Below, one piece after another: positions 17,137 through 25,508 of a DNA stretch of 64,000 bases (position 1 is the stretch's first letter; each line of letters opens with the position of its first letter). The notes under the pieces are model-generated. The model saw only the letters and a program-made list of their open reading frames with translations. It searched no databases and had not been told where the DNA came from. A program made the position numbers and the translations under genes. Source of the DNA: Algibacter sp045066735. GTDB lineage: Bacteria; Bacteroidota; Bacteroidia; Flavobacteriales; Flavobacteriaceae. The stretch lies in NCBI RefSeq assembly GCF_045066735.1, contig NZ_JBISHH010000026.1, positions 558,001-622,000 of the forward strand, in the 5' to 3' direction.

Positions 17137-17847
17137 TTAACTCTTTTTAAGATTAGGAATATAATTCTCTTTACCTTTCCACGAGCCAAATTCAGAAATA
17201 GGTTTAAAACGTAAAGTTGTAAATTCAAAATGAAAATCTTTTCGTTCCCGCTCTTTCATGGCGTCTGAATGTCTTTTTGGCTTAGGCATAGCACTATGAC
17301 CGTGAACCATATTGGTCATTTCCTCTTCTGTTTTCCAAAGAGAAAACGTAGAAACTGTATTAGGAAACCTTACTGAGGCCAATGAAAGTAAAGTGCCTTC
17401 GTGGTCACGAACTAATTTTTCAACTGGTCTTCCCCAATGCAAAAACCTTGGAATTGCTAAAGGTTTCATTCTAGCAATTGTAACGGCAACAACCGGAGAT
17501 AGCTCGCTTTCTAATGTTGCTTTACGTTCAGGGATTTTGAATCCGCTTATTTTTCCCCATTCTCTCATAAACTCTAAGCGCACGTGCCAACCTTTATTCA
17601 AGAGTTTACCAAGTTTTTCTTTTTTCAAGTAGTTTTCAAGAGCTTCTTCGTTTTCCCATTGCGCAAAAATAGCGACTTGTTTTATAAGAAATCTAGAAGA
17701 AGAAATAATTGGAGAACCTAGCGTCATTGCTGTCATGTATTCAGAATGAATTAGGCCTTTAGTGTTTCTTTTAATAGGAGCTGAGAACAAGCCTTTTATC
17801 GCCAATGTAAATGGAATTCTAACAAGGTGATAAGAGAATATGTTCAT
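17137..17847 (-). CDS. Spheroidene monooxygenase (CrtA)-like protein
   Basis: A 236-residue protein without a signal peptide. The middle and C-terminal parts recall the CrtA family: VVAVTIARMKP, then SLASVRFPNTVSTFSLWKTE, EEMTNMVHGHS, H-x2-AMKERERKDFHFEFTTLRF. In the characterised carotenoid pathway CrtA adds oxygen to an acyclic carotenoid. Whether this protein acts on a carotenoid is unknown, since no other carotenoid gene is present in the window. The repeated FAQWENEEAL / FSLWKTEEEM segments suggest two related ferredoxin-like alpha/beta-barrel halves. It is first in a two-gene unit with the unknown 289-residue protein. Confidence 0.55.
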   Translation of the reverse strand: MNIFSYHLVRIPFTLAIKGLFSAPIKRNTKGLIHSEYMTAMTLGSPIISSSRFLIKQVAIFAQWENEEALENYLKKEKLGKLLNKGWHVRLEFMREWGKISGFKIPERKATLESELSPVVAVTIARMKPLAIPRFLHWGRPVEKLVRDHEGTLLSLASVRFPNTVSTFSLWKTEEEMTNMVHGHSAMPKPKRHSDAMKERERKDFHFEFTTLRFKPISEFGSWKGKENYIPNLKKS

Positions 17848-17930
17848 ATATTTTATTTAATAGAGTTGAGTTTTGTTATGTGTTTGGAATTACACACAAC
17901 ATATGAATAGCTATTAAAACAATGTGTTTT

Positions 17931-19496
17931 TTATTCTTCCTCTGGAAATGTAATATGTTGGTAAGCTCCAATATCGGCAGAGGCAGTTCTGTTTACTCCT
18001 AAAATATCTTGAGGTACTTGAGTCGCAAAAGTAGAATTTGCTTGGTTTATTCCTTCAGAATTCTCTCCAATTATAAATTCATTTAAATCGGTATCCTTAA
18101 AATCAGGTGTTTTATTGAATATGTTATTTTCAAAGTGATTGGTGTCTGTTAAATCGTAAACATCTTCCGAGAAAAAGTTACTATCATCTTGAAAGCGTAA
18201 TAAGCAATTGGTGAATTTAAAGTTGAAAGCGACTGATTCGTCTTCTATTTGTTCCAATAAAAATTCAGGATTATCATTTCCGTAAATAATGCAATTATTA
18301 AAATTAGCTTCGCCTAAATCTGCTAGCGTGGCATTGTTGTCTTCATCTAAAACAAAATTATTTAGCAATACCGATGGTAATTGTCTAAAACCATTATCCC
18401 AATAATTTACAATAGTAGAATGCGTAAAATTGTAACGGCCACCAATAGTTCCTGCAAAAGAGGATTGACCAGCATTATTAATTACTACATTTTTACCAGC
18501 GATTGAGGTATTTCTACCCATGATGCCAAAACTCCCTGAATTATAAATTTGAGTATTTGTGATGTTTAATTTATTGTTGCTGGCATTTGGGTTTCCGTCG
18601 CATAAGATACCGACGTTAGCATTTTTTATGGTCGCGTAATGTATTTCGTTTTCTATACTGCCATCGAAAAGCCAAATGGCCCCCCATTGGCCTGGTGTAT
18701 CTGAAAAACCAGGTTCTAAACGATCGCCTTCAAAAACAACTTCATTTTCTAAAGTTTCTTGGTTTGTACTCAAAGCACCATTTACTTTTATTGAGGCTCC
18801 ATTGGTAACTAATATGCCTGATTCCGAATGAAAATAAATGCGAGCACCAGCATCTATATTTAGTGTTTCGTTATTTGGTACGGCAGCAAAGCCATAAATA
18901 ACATAGGCTTTCTCGTTTGTAAAGTTGAGTTCGTTTGGTAATAATTCTCGGCCTTGTAAATCGGTTTCTATAGTTTCACCATCAACATTCAGACTTAAAG
19001 TTTCTACAATTTTTGTGGTATTATTTCGATTTGGATATATAAAAACGGCATCTTGAATAAGTGTTACTAATTCTACTTTTTGTTGGTTTGTTCCAGAATC
19101 GAATTCAATAGCGTCGGTATACAAAAATTGGTTTGATGTGGCAGCTTCATTTTCGATATCAACGGTGGTCTCTATAAAAATAAAGAGACTGTCTTTTGCT
19201 AAAAGTTCGACGTTTTCAAAGGTTTTTCCTGAAATACCATCAACACTTAATCGGTAATTAGAAGTTTCGCCTAAGGCCAATTTTACCGATGGTATATTGA
19301 TGTCGGAATTACTTTTATTGTAAACCTTTAAATTATATGTACTAGAACCAATTTTTGAAAAAACGGTGTCTAAATATACCGTATCTCTCGAGAAGGTCAG
19401 GTTGCCGGTACTTGGAGAAAACTCAAAATCTTTTCGACAAGAGCTCCAAACCATTAAAAAACCTATAGTGAATATAAAGTAAAAGTAACGTTTCAT
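17931..19496 (-). CDS. Lipoprotein with right-handed beta-helix
   Basis: A 521-residue protein. The signal peptide ends in a lipobox (WSSC, cysteine about residue 20). An N-terminal beta-sandwich-like region (about 30-160) precedes a long stretch of short Asn/Gly-rich strands (IHYATIKNANVGILCDGN, LNITNTQIYNSGSFGIMGRN, NFTHSTIVNYWDNGF, NFNNCIIYGNDN) typical of parallel beta-helix folds. The tail DIGAYQHI is the common ending of such beta-helix proteins. It is probably surface or periplasmic. A polysaccharide-binding or lyase-like role is possible, but no catalytic residues can be named. It lies 30 bases downstream of the DUF6048 gene in the rlmD cluster. Confidence 0.72.
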   Translation of the reverse strand: MKRYFYFIFTIGFLMVWSSCRKDFEFSPSTGNLTFSRDTVYLDTVFSKIGSSTYNLKVYNKSNSDINIPSVKLALGETSNYRLSVDGISGKTFENVELLAKDSLFIFIETTVDIENEAATSNQFLYTDAIEFDSGTNQQKVELVTLIQDAVFIYPNRNNTTKIVETLSLNVDGETIETDLQGRELLPNELNFTNEKAYVIYGFAAVPNNETLNIDAGARIYFHSESGILVTNGASIKVNGALSTNQETLENEVVFEGDRLEPGFSDTPGQWGAIWLFDGSIENEIHYATIKNANVGILCDGNPNASNNKLNITNTQIYNSGSFGIMGRNTSIAGKNVVINNAGQSSFAGTIGGRYNFTHSTIVNYWDNGFRQLPSVLLNNFVLDEDNNATLADLGEANFNNCIIYGNDNPEFLLEQIEDESVAFNFKFTNCLLRFQDDSNFFSEDVYDLTDTNHFENNIFNKTPDFKDTDLNEFIIGENSEGINQANSTFATQVPQDILGVNRTASADIGAYQHITFPEEE

Positions 19497-19526
19497 TCTA
19501 TTGGTATTAAGCGTATTAAAAATATA

Positions 19527-20255
19527 CTAGTTATCTTTTTTGTATAGCGGAATACGGTAAGATAGCGTATAACTAAACCCTACACCAATATTATTGCTAT
19601 CGTATGTTTTATTAAAACCTGGAATGTAAACATTTTGGAAATTATCCGGTTCCGTTTCGGTTACTAATAATTTAAGTTGCACGTTTACTCCGGCAAATAG
19701 GTTATTGAATAATTCTACTTTCATACCTAGTATAATTTCCGCCCAAACAGCACTTAAATCTTTAAATTCTTGTAAATCGCTAGACGAGTACTGTGGTAAC
19801 CAATATTGGTTAGTGTTGTAAATAATAAAGCTGTTAAGTTCTTGGCTAAAGGTACTAAAACCTAAACGGAACCCTGTATAAACCATATTTTCCATGTTAA
19901 GCCAGTTATCGTACATATTGTAGTCGAAACCTGCTTTAATGTAGCTTCCTTTAGAGGTAATATCAAGGTAATCTGTAATGGTGTTTTTGTTATCAAAGCC
20001 AATTTCAGCTGCAGCATAAAGATCTTTTTTTAGTCTATAATCTGCTTCTATTTCAAAACCGCTATAATCATCGTCTGCAAAGGAGCGCACTAATTTGCTA
20101 ATATCTCCACCTATTCGAATACCGTATTTCTGTTTTATTTTAACGGAGTCGGTAACCGTAGTTGGAATACTATCGTTTTGCGCATTTACAGACACACAAA
20201 ATACCAATAACACTAGGCTATTAATGAAATAAGTTAAAGTGTGTTTCTGTTTCAT
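19527..20255 (-). CDS. DUF6048 family outer-membrane-type protein
   Basis: A 242-residue protein with a signal peptide (INSLVLLVFCVSVNAQ, cleavage about residue 26). The mature part has alternating amphipathic strands (GIRIGGDISKLVRSF, GFEIEADYRLKKDLYAAAEIGF, IGVGFSYTLSYRIPLYK) consistent with a small outer-membrane beta-barrel. It matches what I know as DUF6048, which in flavobacteria regularly accompanies DUF6452 next to rlmD. Its start overlaps the end of the DUF6452 gene by 35 bases in another frame, so the two are translated together. The function is unknown. Confidence 0.75.
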   Translation of the reverse strand: MKQKHTLTYFINSLVLLVFCVSVNAQNDSIPTTVTDSVKIKQKYGIRIGGDISKLVRSFADDDYSGFEIEADYRLKKDLYAAAEIGFDNKNTITDYLDITSKGSYIKAGFDYNMYDNWLNMENMVYTGFRLGFSTFSQELNSFIIYNTNQYWLPQYSSSDLQEFKDLSAVWAEIILGMKVELFNNLFAGVNVQLKLLVTETEPDNFQNVYIPGFNKTYDSNNIGVGFSYTLSYRIPLYKKDN

Positions 20256-20772
20256 CTTCTACAGATTGGTTTGAATTTAAGGGTTGAATGGATTCTATCC
20301 AATTGTCTTCGTCACTTTCTAGTTGTACTGTTACGTTCTCAAAAATAGTTTTGTAACCACAAGCGCGTGATACATAGACTTCGGTACGACTATAGTTTAT
20401 AGTAATTATATCTATGTTTGATGCATCGGATATAAAATCGTCGCTAGTGTCATCTGGCGTATCATTATCATCAAGAACATAATTATTTATCAGTGCGTAC
20501 TGTGTTGTGTTATCAGTTGTTTTTAAAGGAAGTACTAATTCATTACTTGTTACAATTTCATATCCTGGTAATACTTCATCATTATCGACACCAATAACCA
20601 CTAACTTAAACACATTTTTACTGCTGTCTTCATCAGTGAAGTCTAAAAGATCGATTATAACACTTGGTGTTGTAGGCGTGATTTCTGGACAAATATCATC
20701 ACGTTCGCAACTTATAGTTATCCCCACGATTAATAAAATTATGGGGATAAAAAGAATTTTAAAATATTTCAT
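20221..20772 (-). CDS. DUF6452 family lipoprotein
   Basis: A 183-residue protein with a lipoprotein signal (ILFIPIILLIVGITISC, cysteine at residue 22, then ERDDICP). The mature part contains an acidic linker (LDDNDTPDDTSDDFISDASN) and a conserved-looking CGYKTIFENV segment with a second cysteine near residue 139. The family is recognised from memory as DUF6452, found beside DUF6048 and rlmD. It begins 61 bases after rlmD and overlaps the next gene. It is probably the envelope partner of the DUF6048 barrel; the function is unknown. Confidence 0.72.
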   Translation of the reverse strand: MKYFKILFIPIILLIVGITISCERDDICPEITPTTPSVIIDLLDFTDEDSSKNVFKLVVIGVDNDEVLPGYEIVTSNELVLPLKTTDNTTQYALINNYVLDDNDTPDDTSDDFISDASNIDIITINYSRTEVYVSRACGYKTIFENVTVQLESDEDNWIESIQPLNSNQSVEDETETHFNLFH

Positions 20773-20833
20773 ACTTAACTAAAATGTATTCTTAATTAAA
20801 AGAAAAACAAACTCTTAACTCCAAATTAATGGA

Positions 20834-22246
20834 TTATCGTTTTTCTAAAAGCACGACGTTTTCCACATGAAATGTTTGCGGAAACATATCTACAGCCTGA
20901 GTTTTTACTACTTTATATTGCTCATCCATTAATGCTAAATCTCTAGCTTGTGTGGCGCTATTACAGCTTACATAAACTACTTTTTCTGGAGCAATATTTA
21001 GTATTTGTTGTACAACATCTTTATGCATACCATCGCGCGGCGGATCGGTAATTATAATATCTGGTGTACCGTTGGCTTCTATAAAATCGGCATTAAAAAC
21101 ATTCTTCATGTCGCCTACAAAGAACTCAACGTTGTTTATGCTATTAAATTGTGCATTTTCTTTAGCCGCAGTAATTGCATCGGGAACAGCTTCTACACCA
21201 ACTACTCTTTTTGCTTGTTTAGCGACAAATTGTGCAATGGTTCCGGTACCTGTGTATAAATCGTAAACAAGCTCATTACCAGTTAATCCTGCAAAATCTC
21301 TTGTGATTTTATAAAGCTCGTAGGCTTGTTCGGAGTTGGTTTGATAAAATGATTTAGCATTAATTTTAAACTTTAAGCCTTCCATTTCTTCAAAAATATG
21401 ATCGTTACCTTTATAACAAATAACTTCTTGATCGTAAATGGTATCATTAGCTTTTCCGTTAATCACGTATTGTAGCGATGTGATTTCAGGGAAAGTTTCA
21501 CCTAAATAATCTAAAATTAATTCACGTTTTTCTTTATCTTCTTTAAAGAACTGAATCATGACCATAATATCACCAGTACTAGATGTTCTAATCATCATGG
21601 TACGCAATAATCCGGTTTGATTTCTAGTATTGAAAAATTCTAAATCGTGTTCTAGAGCGAATGCTTTAACCGCATTTCTAATAGCGTTAGAAGGATCGGC
21701 TTGTAGATGACATTTTTTAACATCTAAAATTTTGTCCCACATACCAGGAATATGAAACCCTAAAGCATTTCTATCTCCAAGATCTTCATCCGATTGTACT
21801 TCTTCTAGTGTTAACCAACGGCTATCACTAAATGAAAATTCCATTTTGTTTCTATAGAAATACTGATTTTCTGCTCCAAAAATAGGAGTAACTTCAGGTA
21901 GTTCTATATGCCCAATACGGGTTAAATTATTTGTAACTTCTTTTTGTTTGTAAAACAGCTGATGCTCGTAAGCCATATCTTGCCATTTACAACCACCACA
22001 GGTCCCAAAATGCTCGCAGGCAGGTTTGGTTCTTTTATCCGATAGTTTATGAAAAACGGTTGCTTTTCCTTCATAATAAGCTTTACGCTTTTTAAAGGTT
22101 TGCACATCTACCACATCTCCAGGTACGGCATTCGGTAAAAATATAACTTTTCCGTCGGGTGCTTTAGCTATGGTTTTTCCTTTAGCTCCAGCATCTATTA
22201 CTTCGACGTTTTCAAAAACTTGTTTTCTTGATTTTCTTCTTGACAT
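20834..22246 (-). CDS. rlmD: 23S rRNA (uracil(1939)-C(5))-methyltransferase
   Basis: A 470-residue enzyme of the TrmA/RlmD family. The N-terminal TRAM domain (about 10-65) binds RNA. Cys77, Cys83 and Cys86 (CEHFGTCGGC) and a fourth cysteine in KKCHLQ form the [4Fe-4S] site. The methyltransferase domain shows YDLYTGTGTIAQF (SAM binding), DPPRDGMH, and the nucleophile motif VYVSCNSATQARD. It methylates a uridine of 23S rRNA. RlmD, RlmC and RumA-type paralogues are hard to separate, but the TRAM plus Fe-S layout fits RlmD best. It is the first gene of a cluster with DUF6452, DUF6048 and the beta-helix lipoprotein. Confidence 0.9.
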   Translation of the reverse strand: MSRRKSRKQVFENVEVIDAGAKGKTIAKAPDGKVIFLPNAVPGDVVDVQTFKKRKAYYEGKATVFHKLSDKRTKPACEHFGTCGGCKWQDMAYEHQLFYKQKEVTNNLTRIGHIELPEVTPIFGAENQYFYRNKMEFSFSDSRWLTLEEVQSDEDLGDRNALGFHIPGMWDKILDVKKCHLQADPSNAIRNAVKAFALEHDLEFFNTRNQTGLLRTMMIRTSSTGDIMVMIQFFKEDKEKRELILDYLGETFPEITSLQYVINGKANDTIYDQEVICYKGNDHIFEEMEGLKFKINAKSFYQTNSEQAYELYKITRDFAGLTGNELVYDLYTGTGTIAQFVAKQAKRVVGVEAVPDAITAAKENAQFNSINNVEFFVGDMKNVFNADFIEANGTPDIIITDPPRDGMHKDVVQQILNIAPEKVVYVSCNSATQARDLALMDEQYKVVKTQAVDMFPQTFHVENVVLLEKR

Positions 22247-22383
22247 GCTGCAAAAATACTAATAGCCAGAAATAAATTTCATATTATTTTCAATTAGTTT
22301 ATTGTAATTTCAATTTCATTTAAAATATAGGTGTTTTTTTAGTTGAAAAAGTAGTGAAGTTAGTTAGTAGATTTATTTAAAAT

Positions 22384-22417
22384 AAAAAGCTGCTCAGTAA
22401 TTTACTGAACAGCTTTT
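22384..22417 (-). terminator. Rho-independent terminator after the mechanosensitive channel gene
   Basis: The hairpin AAAGCTG-C-TCAGTAA / TTACTGA-A-CAGCTTT has one internal mismatch and a T-rich tail on the minus strand. It lies just past the channel stop codon. Confidence 0.8.
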
Positions 22418-22438
22418 AAAACTAAGATATAGTGTGTC

Positions 22439-23608
22439 TTATTTTTTGTTGAATTTGTTAAGAATTTTATCCATTTGTTTTCCTGCGGCATCACGTCCAC
22501 CAAGACCGAAAGATAATATAATGGTAAGTGCAACTGTACCTAGAGATATACCAAAGGCCAAATTAATTATTTCATCTGCAAGGCCCATCGTTCTTAATCC
22601 GATGGCTAAGAAAATAGCTATTATGGCAATTCTAATAATAGAAGCTACGAAGGTATTATCGTCATTTTTAGAAAAGTTATCAGCAGCAACAGAAGCAATC
22701 CAGTTTCCAATTGCTAAAATTACAAGTCCAAAAATTATTTTTCCAGAATAGTTTGTAATCGTATATAATATATCAGATAAATATCCAAATTCTAACTTAT
22801 CTACAGCTGTTGTAAGACCGAATAGAATAATGAAGTAATACACTAAGTTTCCAATAATTTTAACCAAGTTAGTATTACCTGTAACTGCGCCTAAACCTGC
22901 TTTATTAAAGAAGTTGTTTAAGTTCATGCTGTTTAGTAAGTCTTTAATAAGTTCACTTAAAAAACGACCACCAACTACAAATAAGATAATAATAATTGCA
23001 GCTAAAATTACTTTTGGAATAGCACTAAAGAAATCCTTTAGCATAGCTGTAGCAGGTTCAGAAATAGCATCCATATTTAAAATATTAAATGCTGAAATTA
23101 ATAAAGGAAGAAAAATAAAGATGAAAACAATTTTTTTGATCACATTAACGATATCAATATTTTCTGGTAACTTTAATTTTGGTGTTAGTTTTTTAATGGA
23201 ATCGCCAGAAAGTTCTACCAATTCTGAAACTATAGTTGCTAGCATGTAACCAATATAGCAAACTAAGCCAGCTCCAATAATATTTGGAATAAACCCAGTG
23301 AATTCGTCCAGCATATTTTTTAAAGGATCTAAAACACCTCGCATACCCAATTGTTCTAAGGCCAAGGTGAAAACAAAAATCATAACTAAAAAGTAAACTA
23401 GTTTACTGATAAATTTAGAAATACTGATTTTTGAGTTTTTTATTTTGTTGTCAATCCCCGATTTTTGAAGTAATTTGTAAATAAGGCGTTTAAGCAAACC
23501 AGCAACAAACCAACCTATTATTAGGATGATTAAAGCACCTAAAGCACTTGATAGATTTCCTCCGATAGATTGTGTGAATTGATCTAATACATTTGATAAA
23601 TAGTTCAT
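22439..23608 (-). CDS. Mechanosensitive ion channel family membrane protein (CmpX/TM-helix type)
   Basis: A 389-residue integral membrane protein. At least five strongly hydrophobic segments are visible, starting at about residue 20 (ALGALIILIIGWFVAGLL), 65, 105, 165 and 200, with more in the second half. It contains repeated conserved-TM-helix units (IIGWFVAGLLKRLIYKLLQKSG, VVGGRFLSELIKDLLNSMN) and ends GFGLGGRDAAGKQMDKILN, as in small-conductance channel relatives called CmpX. It probably has a role in osmotic or membrane-tension response. It lacks a recognisable full MscS cytoplasmic cage domain. It is divergent from rocD. Confidence 0.78.
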   Translation of the reverse strand: MNYLSNVLDQFTQSIGGNLSSALGALIILIIGWFVAGLLKRLIYKLLQKSGIDNKIKNSKISISKFISKLVYFLVMIFVFTLALEQLGMRGVLDPLKNMLDEFTGFIPNIIGAGLVCYIGYMLATIVSELVELSGDSIKKLTPKLKLPENIDIVNVIKKIVFIFIFLPLLISAFNILNMDAISEPATAMLKDFFSAIPKVILAAIIIILFVVGGRFLSELIKDLLNSMNLNNFFNKAGLGAVTGNTNLVKIIGNLVYYFIILFGLTTAVDKLEFGYLSDILYTITNYSGKIIFGLVILAIGNWIASVAADNFSKNDDNTFVASIIRIAIIAIFLAIGLRTMGLADEIINLAFGISLGTVALTIILSFGLGGRDAAGKQMDKILNKFNKK

Positions 23609-23689
23609 AATATTATGTGTGTGATTAATTAATAGTTACTCTTACGACACATAAAAGATTAAAAAGACACATTTTATCTTAAATTTTTA

Positions 23690-23697
23690 TAAATTTG
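23690..23697 (+). promoter_or_regulatory. Bacteroidetes -7 element for rocD
   Basis: TAAATTTG matches TAnnTTTG exactly. The -33 box is not evident. Transcription from here would start near 23704, at the beginning of the structured leader. Confidence 0.5.
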
Positions 23698-23700
23698 AGG

Positions 23701-23802
23701 CTTCTAGGGATGATTTCTCTCCCACGCTGAATTTTCGAAACCTCGAAAGGATAAAGGTAGAGAAGGAATGGTTATTTTATAATATCCATTTTTTTTGGAT
23801 AT
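23701..23802 (+). ncRNA. Structured leader RNA upstream of rocD, candidate riboswitch
   Basis: The 5' leader folds into nested stems. P1 is TTCTCT (23715-23720) with AGAGAA (23759-23764). P2 is TTTCGA (23733-23738) with TCGAAA (23743-23748). The P2 loop AACC (23739-23742) is complementary to GGTT (23770-23773), giving a possible H-type pseudoknot. GGGA (23707-23710) can pair with TCCC (23720-23723), which competes with P1. A hairpin ATATCC / GGATAT (23782-23787 / 23797-23802) lies before the start codon, and its TATCC can pair instead with GGATA (23749-23753) inside the element. These exclusive pairings suggest control of rocD translation or elongation. It does not match any riboswitch class I can recall. 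Confidence 0.5.
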
Positions 23803-23823
23803 AAACATTTAAATTTTTTTAAA

Positions 23824-25104
23824 ATGGCTGTTTTAGACCAATTAACTTCGCAACAAGCGATAGAATTAGAAAACAAGTATGGTGCACACAATTACCATCC
23901 ACTACCAGTAGTATTGAGTAGAGGAGAAGGTGTGTATGTTTGGGATGTAGAAGGTAAGAAGTATTACGATTTCTTGTCGGCTTACTCTGCAGTAAATCAG
24001 GGGCATTGTCATCCAAAAATTGTTGGAGCCATGACGGCACAAGCGCAAACCTTAACCTTAACCTCTAGAGCATTTTATAATGATATGCTTGGTAAGTTTG
24101 AGAAATATGCAACAGAAACCTTTAATTACGATAAGTTATTACCAATGAATACTGGTGCAGAAGCTGTAGAAACAGCTTTAAAACTATGCAGAAAATGGGC
24201 TTACGAAGTAAAAGGAATTGATGAAAATGAGGCAGAAATAGTAGTTTGTGAAAATAATTTTCACGGTCGGACTACAACTATTATTTCTTTCAGTAATGAT
24301 CCTGTAGCTAGAAAGAATTTTGGACCTTACACTAACGGTTTCATTAAAATTGAGTACGATAACCTAAAAGCATTAGAAGATGTTTTGGTGAGTAATAAAA
24401 ATATTGCTGGTTTTCTTGTAGAACCAATCCAAGGTGAAGCAGGTGTTTATGTACCAAGCGAAGGTTATTTAGCGTCAGCAAAAGCACTTTGTGAAAAACA
24501 CAATGTTTTATTCATTGCCGATGAAGTACAAACAGGTATTGCAAGAACCGGGCGTTTACTTGCAACTTGTGGAAACTGTAGTTGTGCAGATAAACATTGT
24601 TCTGGAACTCCTGAAGTAAAAGCTGATATTTTAATATTAGGAAAAGCCTTGTCTGGAGGAGCATATCCTGTATCTGCGGTTTTAGCCAATAACAACATTA
24701 TGAATGTTATAAAGCCAGGAAATCACGGTAGTACTTTTGGAGGGAATCCAATTGCAGCGGCCGTTGGTATCGCTGCTTTGGATGTTATTAAAGATGAAGA
24801 ATTAGCTAATAATGCTTTTGAGTTAGGTGAATTATTTAGATCTGAATTATCAAAATTTGTGGAAACAAGTTCTATAGTAAATGGTGTAAGAGGTAAAGGC
24901 CTTCTAAATGCTATTTTAATTAATGATACAGAAGAAAGTGATACCGCTTGGAATATTTGTATTGCTTTGCGCGATAACGGTTTGTTAGCAAAACCAACGC
25001 ATGGTAATATTATCCGTTTTGCACCGCCATTAGTAATGACGAAGGAACAATTATTAGACTGTGTTTCTATTATAACAAAAACACTTTCTCAATTTGAAAA
25101 GTAA
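23824..25104 (+). CDS. rocD: Ornithine--oxo-acid transaminase
   Basis: A 426-residue class III PLP aminotransferase converting ornithine and 2-oxoglutarate to glutamate semialdehyde and glutamate. It has the expected order: NTGAEAVETALKL (109-121), FHGRT (146-150), EPIQGEAGV (200-208), the PLP-contact aspartate in IADEVQTGIARTG, and the Schiff-base lysine Lys274 in LGKALSGGAYP. HGSTFGGNP is also typical of ornithine transaminases. Unusually, residues 249-260 form a short insertion with four cysteines (C249, C252, C254, C259) just before the PLP lysine strand. It is a single gene with a structured 5' leader and a strong terminator. Confidence 0.93.
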   Translation: MAVLDQLTSQQAIELENKYGAHNYHPLPVVLSRGEGVYVWDVEGKKYYDFLSAYSAVNQGHCHPKIVGAMTAQAQTLTLTSRAFYNDMLGKFEKYATETFNYDKLLPMNTGAEAVETALKLCRKWAYEVKGIDENEAEIVVCENNFHGRTTTIISFSNDPVARKNFGPYTNGFIKIEYDNLKALEDVLVSNKNIAGFLVEPIQGEAGVYVPSEGYLASAKALCEKHNVLFIADEVQTGIARTGRLLATCGNCSCADKHCSGTPEVKADILILGKALSGGAYPVSAVLANNNIMNVIKPGNHGSTFGGNPIAAAVGIAALDVIKDEELANNAFELGELFRSELSKFVETSSIVNGVRGKGLLNAILINDTEESDTAWNICIALRDNGLLAKPTHGNIIRFAPPLVMTKEQLLDCVSIITKTLSQFEK

Positions 25105-25126
25105 TTGTTTTAGTTGAAAATGATAT

Positions 25127-25157
25127 AAAAAAAAGCGACCAATTGGTCGCTTTTTTT
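25127..25157. terminator. Bidirectional terminator between rocD and the CCC-motif gene
   Basis: The stem AAAAAAGCGACC / GGTCGCTTTTTT has an AATT loop and T runs on both strands. Confidence 0.9.
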
Positions 25158-25175
25158 ATGAATAGATATTAATTC

Positions 25176-25499
25176 TTAGTTTTCGTATTGTTCCATCATT
25201 TCTTGAGAACGTAACATCATTTCATCCCAACCAATAGTTGATATTTGATAAATGGTATAAATTAAATAAAGAATATTTATTACAAGTATAACCAATGCCA
25301 CTGTTTTTGCAGTATTCATACCTTTTACACTTGCAGCATCATAATTTTCTGGGTTTGCTTTTGCTGCGTTTATTTTACTATTTGCAATAAAAAAGGCAAT
25401 ACCTGCTAAAATAAAGCCAAAACCACCAATACAGCAGCATAATAGTCCGATAATTGCTAATACATATACTAGCGTTGGGTTGAGTTTTTCTTGTTCCAT
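25176..25499 (-). CDS. CCC-motif small membrane protein
   Basis: A 107-residue protein with two hydrophobic segments (about 9-36 and 66-88). The first contains the triple cysteine LLCCCIGGFGFILAG that names this Bacteroidetes family, related to DUF4190-type proteins. The linker has KINAAKANPENY, and a charged Met-rich tail follows (MMLRSQEMMEQYEN). It is probably in the inner membrane. The function is unknown. It follows the DUF2752 gene by nine bases, and the two together form a common flavobacterial pair. Confidence 0.78.
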   Translation of the reverse strand: MEQEKLNPTLVYVLAIIGLLCCCIGGFGFILAGIAFFIANSKINAAKANPENYDAASVKGMNTAKTVALVILVINILYLIYTIYQISTIGWDEMMLRSQEMMEQYEN

Positions 25500-25508
25500 G
25501 TGTTAATT

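Noticed and set aside
23701..23802. TPP riboswitch upstream of rocD
   Set aside because: The GGATAA and GTAGAGAAGG pieces recall the TPP 3' core, but the CTGAGA motif and GGGGTGC are missing and the gene is unrelated to thiamine.
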